Positions 23,444 to 32,040 of a DNA stretch of 64,000 nt are shown here, piece by piece. The notes beneath the pieces are model-generated. The model searched no databases, was not told the DNA's origin, and was given only the letters and a program-made list of their open reading frames with translations. The translations under genes were made by a program, and so were the position numbers. Numbering within the stretch: the stretch's first letter is position 1; each line of letters begins with the position of its first letter. The stretch is taken from contig JAMCWK010000151.1 of NCBI GenBank assembly GCA_023481105.1, forward strand, positions 1-64,000, in the 5' to 3' direction. This DNA is from Acidobacteriota bacterium. GTDB taxonomy: Bacteria > Acidobacteriota > Terriglobia > Acidiferrales > UBA7541.

Positions 23444-23526
23444 AAGTAGTTTGTTTTCCGCCGGCCGCGCCACAGTGTGCCGCGTGCTGGCATTGCTGCA
23501 AAATCCAAAGGATCCATTCGACCCTC

Positions 23527-26337
23527 ATGGCGCGAGAAATTTCCAAAACGTACGAGCCCAACGAAATCGAAAAACGCTGGGCGCAGAAATGGGTGGACGA
23601 CGCGCTGTTCCGCGCGGACGCCAGCGCGCCGGGCCCGGTCTTCTCCATCATCATTCCCCCGCCTAACGTGACCGGTTCGATCCACATCGGGCACATGCTC
23701 GAGCACACGCAGATTGACACTCTGGTGCGCTGGCATCGCATGCGCGGGCACAACACGCTCTGGCTGCCCGGCATGGACCACGCCGGAATCGCTACGCAGG
23801 TGGTTGTGGAACGCCTGCTCGCCGCCGAAGGGCTTTCGCGAAAACAGATGGGTCGCGAGGAATTCGAGCGGCGCGTTTGGGAATGGAAAGCAACGAGCGG
23901 TGGCACCATCAAGAAGCAGTTGATTCGCCTGGGCGCGTCGTGCGACTGGTCGCGCGAGCGCTTCACACTGGATCCGCCGCTGTACCGCGCGGTGCTGGAA
24001 GCTTTCCTGCGGCTCTATCGCGAAGGCTTGATTTATCGCGGACGCTACATGGTCAACTGGTGCCCGCGCTGCATGACGGCGCTGAGCGATCTCGAAACCG
24101 TGCACCAGGAACGTCAGGGACATCTCTGGTTCATCCGCTACCCGGTTGTCGGATCGAGCGATTCCATCGTTGTCGCCACGACGCGCCCGGAGACGATGCT
24201 GGGCGACACGGCAGTCGCCGTTCATCCGGAGGACGACCGCTACAAGCGCTTCATTGGAAGAAAAGTATTGTTGCCGCTGATGGAGCGCGAAATCCCCGTC
24301 ATCGCCGACGCCATGGTGGACCGCGAATTCGGCACCGGTGCGGTGAAGGTCACGCCCGCGCACGACCCCAACGATTTCGAGCTGAGCAAGCGGCACAACC
24401 TGCCCGAAGTGGACATCTTGAACGACGACGGCACGCTCACCGCCGCGGCCGGCACGTACGCGGGGCTGGAGCGCTTTGCCGCGCGCAAGGAAGTTGTCGC
24501 CGCGCTAACGGCGCAAGGGTTGCTAGAGAAAACGGTCAACCACACGCACTCCGTCGGCGTTTGCGACCGCTGCAAGACGGTCGTTGAGCCGCGCGTCTCT
24601 ACGCAGTGGTTCTGCAAAATGCAGCCGCTGGCCAAAGAAGCCATCCAGGTGGTGCGCGAAGGCTTGATTCCCGTCGTTCCTGAGAATCAGAGAACGATCT
24701 ATCTGAACTGGATGGAGAACATCCGCGATTGGTGCATCTCGCGCCAACTCTGGTGGGGACACCGCATACCCATCTGGCACTGCGCCGATTGCAAAGGCAT
24801 GACTCCGGCGGCGGATTCGCGCGTGGAAATCGTCAACGGGCGCGCGCAAGCCGCCGGCGTGCCAAAGAAATGTTCGGGTTGCGGCAGCGCAAACATTGCG
24901 CAAGACCCTGACGTGCTCGACACGTGGTTCAGTTCCGGTTTGTGGCCTTTTTCCACGCTGGGCTGGCCGGACGAAACTGAAGATTTGAAAAAGTTTTACC
25001 CCACTTCCCTGCTCATCAGCGGCTACGACATTCTTTTCTTCTGGGACGCTCGCATGATCATGATGGCGCTGCATCTGATGCCGCGCGACAAGATCGAAGA
25101 GCGCATTCCCTTCCGCGCGCTGTACCTGCATGCGTTGGTGCGCGACCCCGAAGGCCTGAAAATGTCCAAGACGCGCGGCAACGTCGTGGACCCGCTCGAG
25201 ATCATCGAGAAGCATGGCACCGACGCGCTGCGCTTCGCCCTCGCGGTGATGGCCGCTCCCGGCACGGACATCGCCCTCAGCGAGGAGCGCATCCTCAGTT
25301 ACCGCGCCTTCGCCAATAAAATCTGGAATGCCACGCGCTTCCTCTTCTTGTCCATTCAAAAGTACGAGGAGGAAACGAGTCATCCATCTTCCAGTTGGCT
25401 CAAACCATTTCCGCATGTAGGCGCAGGTTTCCCCGTACCAGATCAGCCGAACGAAATGTGGAATCGATTGTGGTCGGGCGTCGACACCGAGGTGCCGGAC
25501 AAATGGATTGTTGCCCGTCTGATGAAAACAGTTCGCGAAGCAAACGAAGCGCTTGCGGAATTCCGATTTCATGAGGCCTCGCAGTCGATTTACAGCTTTG
25601 TCTGGCACGATTTGTGCGATTGGTATGTGGAATGGATCAAGCTACAACTATCGACAAGCATTGAACCTTGGGAGAAGTTGGCGTTCATAAAAAGACTAAC
25701 GCACGTATTTGAAGAAACTCTACGTTTGCTCCACCCGTTCATGCCCTTCATCTCGGAAGAGATCTGGCAACAGCTTCCACATACGACGCAATCTATCGCA
25801 GTTGCTCCCTACCCCGAATTCTGGCAACCCCCGATCATGTACTCGTGGGCTGAGAGGCAAATGGCGATTCTTCAGAACGCTGTCCTCGTAGTTCGAAACA
25901 TACGGGCTGAGCACAAGATTGATCCCAAGAGAAAACTGGCGGCCCAATTTAAAACCTCGAACCAAGAAGTATTGAAATTGTTCATCGACTACAAAGCCTG
26001 GATTCAGAACCTCGGAAGGTTGAGCGAGTTTAGCCCGTGTCCTGTGGAGTTGCAGCAGGATGGGGGAGTCATCCGTCACACATCACAATTCGATCTCCGG
26101 ATTGAGTTTGGGGAAACGGTCGACCTCTCCGCTGAGTTGAGCAAGTTGCGCAAGGACATTGACTACATTGCGAAGGATATTGAGGACAAGCGTAAGAAAC
26201 TGGCTGACCAAACCTTCCGCAGCCGCGCTCCCGAAAATGTCGTAAAGTCCATGGAGAGCAAGCTGGCCGAGCGGATGGTGGAACACCAGAAATTAAGCGA
26301 TCGGCTGAGGCAGTTGGAAAAATCGGCGTCAGCATGA
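23527..26337 (+). CDS. valS: Valyl-tRNA synthetase
   Basis: 936 residues. The class I signature HIGH occurs in TGSIHIGHMLEHTQ (about 52), KMSKS as LKMSKTRGNVVDPLEI (about 547), an editing domain between them (TTRPETMLGDTAVAVHPED), and a C-terminal coiled-coil arm (ELSKLRKDIDYIAKDIEDKRKKL). The enzyme charges tRNA-Val. Codon and base use change sharply inside the gene: one sampled 60-base line in the first part is 65 percent GC, while lines at 25681 and 25921 are about 42 percent. The change begins near 25370, where an unusual stretch SSSWLKPFPHVGAGF occurs, and the frame stays open throughout. Confidence 0.95.
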   Translation: MAREISKTYEPNEIEKRWAQKWVDDALFRADASAPGPVFSIIIPPPNVTGSIHIGHMLEHTQIDTLVRWHRMRGHNTLWLPGMDHAGIATQVVVERLLAAEGLSRKQMGREEFERRVWEWKATSGGTIKKQLIRLGASCDWSRERFTLDPPLYRAVLEAFLRLYREGLIYRGRYMVNWCPRCMTALSDLETVHQERQGHLWFIRYPVVGSSDSIVVATTRPETMLGDTAVAVHPEDDRYKRFIGRKVLLPLMEREIPVIADAMVDREFGTGAVKVTPAHDPNDFELSKRHNLPEVDILNDDGTLTAAAGTYAGLERFAARKEVVAALTAQGLLEKTVNHTHSVGVCDRCKTVVEPRVSTQWFCKMQPLAKEAIQVVREGLIPVVPENQRTIYLNWMENIRDWCISRQLWWGHRIPIWHCADCKGMTPAADSRVEIVNGRAQAAGVPKKCSGCGSANIAQDPDVLDTWFSSGLWPFSTLGWPDETEDLKKFYPTSLLISGYDILFFWDARMIMMALHLMPRDKIEERIPFRALYLHALVRDPEGLKMSKTRGNVVDPLEIIEKHGTDALRFALAVMAAPGTDIALSEERILSYRAFANKIWNATRFLFLSIQKYEEETSHPSSSWLKPFPHVGAGFPVPDQPNEMWNRLWSGVDTEVPDKWIVARLMKTVREANEALAEFRFHEASQSIYSFVWHDLCDWYVEWIKLQLSTSIEPWEKLAFIKRLTHVFEETLRLLHPFMPFISEEIWQQLPHTTQSIAVAPYPEFWQPPIMYSWAERQMAILQNAVLVVRNIRAEHKIDPKRKLAAQFKTSNQEVLKLFIDYKAWIQNLGRLSEFSPCPVELQQDGGVIRHTSQFDLRIEFGETVDLSAELSKLRKDIDYIAKDIEDKRKKLADQTFRSRAPENVVKSMESKLAERMVEHQKLSDRLRQLEKSASA

Positions 26338-26391
26338 ACCCAACCACCCGCTAGGGCACAATCCGCTGCACCGGACGCCCCGGCACCCCGC

Positions 26392-27345
26392 ATGAAAGAA
26401 ACTGCCAAAATCGTGGAACTGAACTGGGATGCGGAAGATATTGCGTTGTTGGTGCGCAACGCGCTCGCCGAAGACCTTGTGGAAGGCGCCGGCTTTGCCG
26501 CCGTGGACCACACCGCGCACACCATCGTGGACGCGCACGCCACGGCCAGCGCCAGAATTGTCGCCAAACAAAAATTGATTCTTGCCGGACTTCCGCTTGC
26601 TGAGCGGATTTTCCGCCAGCTCGACGCCGCCATCCGCGTGGAGAGAAACTTCGAAGAGGGCGCGCAGATTCCCTCTGATGCCGTCGTCGCTCAAGTTCAA
26701 GGTTCCGCTCGCGCCATACTTACCGGCGAGCGCACCGCACTCAATTTTCTCGCACGGCTTTCCGGCGTGGCCACCTGCACGCGGCAGTTCGTGGACGCCA
26801 TCGCCGGCACCCGGGCGCGCATTCGCGACACGCGCAAGACTACTCCCTTGCTGCGGGCGCTGGAAAAATACGCGGTGCGATTGGGCGGGGGCGTGAATCA
26901 CCGCTTCGGGCTCTACGACGCCATGCTCATCAAGGAAAATCACATTGCACTGGCCGGCAGCGTGACGGAAGCGATTCGCCGCGCGCACGAACACCAGCAC
27001 GCGCATCGCGAAACTACCGCCTACGAGTCCTTTGGCCCCGGTCCTGCGCGCGAAGTCTTGCCCATTCAGGTCGAGGTGCGCAATGAGGCTGAGCTCCGCG
27101 AAGCGTTGTCCGCGGGCGCCGATTCCGTGCTGCTCGACAATCTACTTCCGACGCAAGCCACGGCGTTCGTCACCCTGGTTCGCCGCGAACGCGCAACGTG
27201 CCTAGTGGAAATTTCCGGCGGCGTGACGCTGGCCAATGTTCGTGCTTACGCGGATTCCGGCGCCGACTTTATTGCCATCGGCGCGCTGACGCATTCCGCT
27301 CCCGCGGCGGATTTCTCGCTGCTAGTCGAGTCGCCCTCGGCGTAA
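26392..27345 (+). CDS. nadC: Nicotinate-nucleotide pyrophosphorylase (quinolinate phosphoribosyltransferase)
   Basis: 317 residues. The active-site segments RDTRKTTPLLRALEKYAVRLGG and NHRFGLYDAMLIKENH, followed by DSVLLDNL and VEISGGVTLANV, are diagnostic of NadC. It converts quinolinate and PRPP to nicotinate mononucleotide in de novo NAD synthesis. The protein is slightly longer than usual (about 285-300) through a loop near residues 200-222. It is followed by birA and coaX, so three cofactor genes are grouped. Confidence 0.95.
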   Translation: MKETAKIVELNWDAEDIALLVRNALAEDLVEGAGFAAVDHTAHTIVDAHATASARIVAKQKLILAGLPLAERIFRQLDAAIRVERNFEEGAQIPSDAVVAQVQGSARAILTGERTALNFLARLSGVATCTRQFVDAIAGTRARIRDTRKTTPLLRALEKYAVRLGGGVNHRFGLYDAMLIKENHIALAGSVTEAIRRAHEHQHAHRETTAYESFGPGPAREVLPIQVEVRNEAELREALSAGADSVLLDNLLPTQATAFVTLVRRERATCLVEISGGVTLANVRAYADSGADFIAIGALTHSAPAADFSLLVESPSA

Positions 27346-27406
27346 CGGCGGGTTTACCCCGCCGCCCCTGCTTGTAGTAAGCTCTTTCCGCTTCGCAGGA
27401 GTTCCC

Positions 27407-28408
27407 TTGCTACGTTCGGTCCCCGGCACCACCGACCGCCGCATTGACGCGCTGCTGGCGCTGCTGGCGGAAAACTCGCTGATGGTCATCAGCGGCGCAA
27501 AGATCGCCCGCGAAATCGGCGTGACGCGCTCGACCGTGTGGCGCTGGGTGGAAAAACTCCGCTCGCTCGGCGTCAAGGTGAAGGGCCACCCGCGCAGCGG
27601 TTATCAAGTGGAGCGCCTCCCGGACGTGCTGGTGCCGCAGCTTTTGCGCAGCGGCCTGCATGGCACTATGTTCGGCAAGCGCATCCATCATTTCTTCAAG
27701 ACCGATTCCACGAACAGCGTTGCGCTGCGCCTCGGGCAGGACGATGAGCCGCACGGAGCTCTGGTCATCGCCGAAGAGCAAACCGCCGGCCGCGGCCGCG
27801 CGGGCCGCTCCTGGCTCTCAGAAAAAACCAGCGGGATTTACGTCAGCGTGCTGCTTCGGCCAGCACTTTCGCCCATGCACGCGCCCCTTCTCACCCTCAT
27901 GGCCGGGCTGGCCGTGCGGGATGCCGTCGCCGAGCAGACCGGCCTCGCGCCGGACATCCGCTGGCCGAACGACCTGTTGCTGAGTGGCAAAAAATTCTGC
28001 GGCATCCTTACGGAAATGCATGCCGAGCCCGACCGTGTGCGCTACGTGGTTATCGGCATCGGCCTGAACGTCAACCACACGCGCCTGCCTGCGGAAATCG
28101 AGAAACTGGCCACATCGCTGCATTTGGAGGCAGGCCGCTCGCAATCGCGCCTCGAATTGCTCATCCGGTTGCTGCGCCAGCTGGACCGCTACTACAATCA
28201 GTTTGTGCGCGAAGGCCCTGGGCCGTTGCTCGCGCGTTTCGCGCAAGTGTCCAGCTACGCGCAGGGCAAGCGCGTGCGCATTACGACGGCGACGGAGACG
28301 TTCACGGGCATCACCGCCGGGCTCGAGCCCAGCGGCCTGTTGCGCGTGACGCGCGAAGACGGCCGCGTCGAACCGGTGATCGCCGGCGACGTAACGGAGG
28401 CAGATTGA
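27407..28408 (+). CDS. birA: Biotin-[acetyl-CoA-carboxylase] ligase with N-terminal HTH (BirA type)
   Basis: 333 residues from a TTG at 27407 behind GCAGGAG. An N-terminal winged helix (ISGAKIAREIGVTRSTVWRWVEKLR, about 28-55) suggests that it is also the biotin-operon repressor. The catalytic domain has GRGRAGRSW (biotinyl-AMP loop), RWPNDLLLSGKKFCGIL and VVIGIGLNVN, then a small SH3-like C-terminal domain. It biotinylates the BCCP lysine. Its TGA overlaps the coaX ATG (TGATG). Confidence 0.95.
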   Translation: MLRSVPGTTDRRIDALLALLAENSLMVISGAKIAREIGVTRSTVWRWVEKLRSLGVKVKGHPRSGYQVERLPDVLVPQLLRSGLHGTMFGKRIHHFFKTDSTNSVALRLGQDDEPHGALVIAEEQTAGRGRAGRSWLSEKTSGIYVSVLLRPALSPMHAPLLTLMAGLAVRDAVAEQTGLAPDIRWPNDLLLSGKKFCGILTEMHAEPDRVRYVVIGIGLNVNHTRLPAEIEKLATSLHLEAGRSQSRLELLIRLLRQLDRYYNQFVREGPGPLLARFAQVSSYAQGKRVRITTATETFTGITAGLEPSGLLRVTREDGRVEPVIAGDVTEAD

Positions 28409-29244
28409 TGCTGCTGACCGTGGATGTGGGAAACACCAATACCGTGCTCGGCGTATTCCGCGAGAATTCCCTGCTCGCTCACTGGCGGCTCACCACCGCG
28501 CGCGGGCAAACCGTGGATGAATACGGCATCCTCACGCGCAATCTCTTCACTCTCGCGGGCCTCGAACCCAAACAGATTGGCGGCATCATTGTCAGCTCCG
28601 TCGTTCCGCCGCTGAACGCCACGCTCGCGGAAATGGCTGAGCGCTATTTCCAGTTGAAGGCGCTGTTCGTCGAGCCGGGGGTCAAAACCGGCATGCCTGT
28701 CCTCTACGAAAACCCGCAGGAAGTTGGCGCGGACCGCGTGGTGAACGGTGTCGCTGCGTTCGAAAAATACGGCGGCCCGTGCATCATCGTGGATTTCGGC
28801 ACCGCCATCACCTTCGACGCGATTTCTGCAAAAGGCGAGTACATGGGCGGCGTGATCGTGCCGGGGATTGGCATCGCTTCCGAGGCGCTCTTTGCGCGCG
28901 CCGCGCGATTGCCGCGCGTGGAAATCAAAGACCCGGGAAGAATCATCGGTACAAATACAGTAGGCTCCATGCAGGCGGGGCTGTACTACGGCTATGTGGA
29001 CCTTGTGGATGGCGTTCTCCGCCGCATGAAGGAAGCGCTCGGGCCGGATACCAAGGTCATCGCCACTGGTGGGCAAGCGGCGCTGGTGGCCCGCGGCTCG
29101 CGATTGATCGAAGACGTGGACGAATTTCTAACTCTCGAAGGCCTGCGCATCATTTGGGAGCGCAACCGCACGCAACGTCCAGTGACTGTGGGAAAGCCGG
29201 TCGAGGTGTCTGCAAAAAAATCTACTACGCGCCGCCGCCCTTAG
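28408..29244 (+). CDS. coaX: Type III pantothenate kinase
   Basis: 278 residues from the ATG at 28408 with GGAGG about 8 nt upstream; the track's TTG one codon earlier is less likely. ASKHA-fold motifs MLLTVDVGNTNT (phosphate-1), VGADRVVNGVAAF and IIVDFGTAITFDAI are typical of CoaX. It phosphorylates pantothenate in the first step of CoA synthesis. The gene is coupled to birA, and its 3' end overlaps the convergent glycosylase gene by 20 bases. Confidence 0.95.
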   Translation: MLLTVDVGNTNTVLGVFRENSLLAHWRLTTARGQTVDEYGILTRNLFTLAGLEPKQIGGIIVSSVVPPLNATLAEMAERYFQLKALFVEPGVKTGMPVLYENPQEVGADRVVNGVAAFEKYGGPCIIVDFGTAITFDAISAKGEYMGGVIVPGIGIASEALFARAARLPRVEIKDPGRIIGTNTVGSMQAGLYYGYVDLVDGVLRRMKEALGPDTKVIATGGQAALVARGSRLIEDVDEFLTLEGLRIIWERNRTQRPVTVGKPVEVSAKKSTTRRRP

Positions 29245-29872
29245 TTTGCAGCCGCCGCACCTTCCACAAATACCAGGTAGCGATCGAGCGGTACGGCCGC
29301 CATGCCTCGCCCAGCTTCTGCATTTTCGTCGCGGAAGGCAGCGCGCGCATTCGGTACGCTTCCTTAAACCCGTACTGCAATCCCAAATCGTCCACCGGCA
29401 GCACGTCCGGGCGCCGCAACGAAAAAATCAAGAACATCTCCGCAGTCCAGCGCCCGATGCCCTTCACCTGCGTGACATTTTCAATGACTGCTTCATCGGA
29501 CACGCGCGTGAATTTTCCGAGCGTCAGTGTGCCGTCGCTGGCTTTTCTGGCGAGGTCCCGCAAGTAACCGATTTTCTGCCGGGAAAGTCCGGCGCGACGC
29601 AGCTTGTCCACAGGCGTGCGTTTTAGTTCGTGCGGCGTCGGCAGCTGCCCCGGGCCTTCGACGCGCGGCGAATAGATTTGCCGGAAGCGCCGGGCAATCG
29701 TCTGCGCAGCTTTGTACGCGAGCTGCTGATAGATGATGGCGTCCACCAGCGCGCCAAATTGATTGCGCTCGCATTCGAGGTGCAGCCCGCACCGTCCCAC
29801 GCGCTCGATGACTGACCGCAACACGGGGTCGCTCTTTTTTAAATGACGTAACGCTTGGGCATAGTTGGGCAT
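29225..29872 (-). CDS. DNA-3-methyladenine glycosylase II-like protein (HhH-GPD superfamily)
   Basis: 215 residues. FGALVDAIIYQQLAYKAAQTI is the family's N-terminal helix pair, the helix-hairpin-helix is VTQVKGIGRWTAEMFLIFSL, and the catalytic Asp is in LPVDDLGLQ. There is no iron-sulphur cluster motif, which separates it from EndoIII/MutY and fits the AlkA or MagIII-like branch. It would excise alkylated bases such as 3-methyladenine. It converges on coaX with a 20-bp overlap and is divergent from the hypothetical gene at 29957. Confidence 0.88.
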   Translation of the reverse strand: MPNYAQALRHLKKSDPVLRSVIERVGRCGLHLECERNQFGALVDAIIYQQLAYKAAQTIARRFRQIYSPRVEGPGQLPTPHELKRTPVDKLRRAGLSRQKIGYLRDLARKASDGTLTLGKFTRVSDEAVIENVTQVKGIGRWTAEMFLIFSLRRPDVLPVDDLGLQYGFKEAYRMRALPSATKMQKLGEAWRPYRSIATWYLWKVRRLQTKGGGA

Positions 29873-29956
29873 GGCGAAGAACGATACGGTTTTCCGGAAT
29901 CATTCGCAACCCGCCACGCCGTCGGACTTTTGGGTGAGGTGTTACAATATTGTGCG

Positions 29957-30688
29957 ATGCCCACGGAGTTCAACTACTTCAATTATTTTACGGAGATCGA
30001 GGAATATTTCTGGAAGAAGCGCGGCGCGCATCTGCTCGTGTCGCCGCTCGATTGGGCCATCCTCGAAACATGGCAAAAGGCTGGTATTCCACTGGACGCC
30101 GTGCTGAAAGGCATTGATCGCGCCTTTGAGAGCTATCAGCGCTCGCGGCGCGGCGCCGCTGGGCGCAGCATGAAGAGTCTGGCCTATTGTGTGGACGCCG
30201 TCCTCGACGCCGCTACGGAAGCCAAGGAAGCCGCTGCCGGAAAAGGGCCTGCCGACGGCGCTGCCGCGAAAGCATCACAATCGTTTGCGCCGGAGGAAGT
30301 GCGCGCCTACCTTTTGCGCAATCGCGAACTCCTCGCCGCGGCCGCCGATAAGGTCACAGCAGTTTCAGCGGATCTCGCCGCGCGACTGCGCGAAACCGCT
30401 TCGCGGTTGAATGAAGTGCTGCCGCTCACGGATGTACCCGGCCGCCTGGATCTCGAAGATTTGGAGCGCCGCCTGACGGTGCTGGAAGAAAAGCTTTCCG
30501 CTGCGGTTGCCGCGAGTGCAAGCGAAGAGGTGTTGCTCGAAATTCGCCGCGAAATGGATCGCGCGCTGTCGCCTTATCGCCGCAAAATGTCCGCCGAGCA
30601 ATTAGGCCAGCTTGAACGGCAGTACATTCAGAAGCGGCTGTTTGAAACATACGGCGTGCCGCGCCTGAGCTTGTTTTACTTGACCTAG
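29957..30688 (+). CDS. Hypothetical protein, helical, possibly restricted lineage
   Basis: 243 residues from the ATG at 29957 (MPTEFNYFNYFTEIEEYFW); the track start at 29855 lies in the divergent gene. A TACAAT box 8 nt before the ATG suggests a very short leader. The N-terminal 80 residues resemble a compact helical domain (SPLDWAILETWQKAGIPLDAV). The remainder is largely helical with coiled-coil potential (LEDLERRLTVLEEKLSAAV) and ends in KRLFETYGVPRLSLFYL. I do not recognise a family. It lies 29 bp upstream of rlmD and is probably cotranscribed with it. Confidence 0.7.
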   Translation: MPTEFNYFNYFTEIEEYFWKKRGAHLLVSPLDWAILETWQKAGIPLDAVLKGIDRAFESYQRSRRGAAGRSMKSLAYCVDAVLDAATEAKEAAAGKGPADGAAAKASQSFAPEEVRAYLLRNRELLAAAADKVTAVSADLAARLRETASRLNEVLPLTDVPGRLDLEDLERRLTVLEEKLSAAVAASASEEVLLEIRREMDRALSPYRRKMSAEQLGQLERQYIQKRLFETYGVPRLSLFYLT

Positions 30689-30717
30689 GTGCGGCGCAAC
30701 CAGCCGCAGAGAGTCCC

Positions 30718-31986
30718 ATGACCATGGAAGTGAAGATAGAAAAACTTGTGTACGGCGGCGAAGGACTCGGCCATCAGGACGGCCACACGGTCTTTGTGCC
30801 CTACGTGCTGCCGGAAGAAGTTGTGCGGTTGCGCGAAGTCGAGCGCAAAAAGAAATTTATCCGCGGGCGCGTGCAACAGATTGTTACCGCTTCGCCCGAA
30901 CGCACCGCTCCTCCTTGCCCGCATTTCACGCAGTGCGGCGGCTGCCATTACCAGCACGCTCCTTACGACGCGCAACTGCGCTTCAAAACTTCTATCTTGC
31001 GGGAAACTCTTTCACGCATCGGCCGCATTGCCTGGGATGGCCCCGTTTACGTGCACCCCTCGCCACCGCTGCGTTACCGCAATCGCGCGCAATGGAAGAT
31101 TCGCCCGGCGGGCGAACGCCACGCCATCGGCTATTTTCAATCCGCATCCACGGCGCTATGCCCGGTCGAGCAATGCCCGGTGCTTTCGCCGCGCCTGGAG
31201 GAAGTGCTTTCCACGCTACGCTCAATGCTGGCGCAGGGTGCGCTGCCCGGTTCTTTGCGTGAAATCGAAGCCTTTGTGGATTCCGCAGATGAAAAAGTAC
31301 TTTTGAACGCAGCGCTGGAATCATTTTCCAGCTCTCCGGCTGCGCTCGCGGAGAAACTTCGCGCGGCTTTGCCCGGTGTGGAGACTGTTCTGCTGAACGA
31401 CATGGCGCGCGACCGTTTTGAGTTATTCGGCTCCGGCCATCTGGATTATCTCGTCGCGGACACATCATTCCAGGTTGGTCATCTTTCCTTTTTTCAGGCC
31501 AATCGATATCTACTGGACGAGCTGTCGCAGGCCGTCCTCGCAGGTACAAATGGCGGCCTGGCGCTGGATCTGTTTTCCGGTGTCGGCTTGTTCACGATTC
31601 CGCTCACACGGAATTTCGAGCGCGTAATTGCAGTGGAATCCAATGCTGCAGCCGCGCGCGACCTCGAGGCCAACATTTCGTCCGCGCACGTTTCCGCGCA
31701 ATTGGCCAACACCCCTGTCGAAGAGCTCCTTCGTGACTGGCAAGAGGCGCCCGATTTGATCGTACTTGATCCGCCTCGCGCGGGCGTGCCCGCAGAAGCT
31801 CTGCAACGGATTTGTGCCCTTGTTGTTCCGCGCGTTCATTATGTCTCTTGCGACCCCGCCACCCTGGCCCGCGACTTGCAAGCGCTCCTCGCCGGTGGAT
31901 TTCACATTGAAGAAATCCACCTTTTTGATATGTTTCCCCAGACGTTTCACATCGAAACGCTTGTGAAACTCGTTCGTTCGGCCTGA
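30718..31986 (+). CDS. rlmD: 23S rRNA (uracil-5-)-methyltransferase, RlmD/RumA family
   Basis: 422 residues. An N-terminal TRAM-like domain (about 1-60: KIEKLVYGGEGLGHQDGHTVFV) is followed by a cluster-type cysteine motif (CPHFTQCGGCHYQH), an RNA-binding region, and a SAM-dependent domain: LDLFSGVGLFTIPL, LDPPRAGVPAEAL, and the catalytic Cys in HYVSCDPATLARDL. The family makes m5U in 23S rRNA (U1939) or, in related members, tRNA m5U54. The exact target is uncertain. Confidence 0.9.
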   Translation: MTMEVKIEKLVYGGEGLGHQDGHTVFVPYVLPEEVVRLREVERKKKFIRGRVQQIVTASPERTAPPCPHFTQCGGCHYQHAPYDAQLRFKTSILRETLSRIGRIAWDGPVYVHPSPPLRYRNRAQWKIRPAGERHAIGYFQSASTALCPVEQCPVLSPRLEEVLSTLRSMLAQGALPGSLREIEAFVDSADEKVLLNAALESFSSSPAALAEKLRAALPGVETVLLNDMARDRFELFGSGHLDYLVADTSFQVGHLSFFQANRYLLDELSQAVLAGTNGGLALDLFSGVGLFTIPLTRNFERVIAVESNAAAARDLEANISSAHVSAQLANTPVEELLRDWQEAPDLIVLDPPRAGVPAEALQRICALVVPRVHYVSCDPATLARDLQALLAGGFHIEEIHLFDMFPQTFHIETLVKLVRSA

Positions 31987-32040
31987 GCGGATTCTTCGCC
32001 TCCATCGGTTGCGATTGTGGGCCGTTCCGCTGGCGACACC

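Noticed and set aside
22154-23473. 439-residue Ser/Gly-rich minus ORF opposite the response regulator
   Set aside because: It is the complement of the Pro/Ala/Glu-rich linker and has no independent motif.
23444-23526. T-box riboswitch before valS
   Set aside because: The region between the predicted promoter start and the ATG is about 80 nt, too short, and has no TGGNACCGCG-like element.
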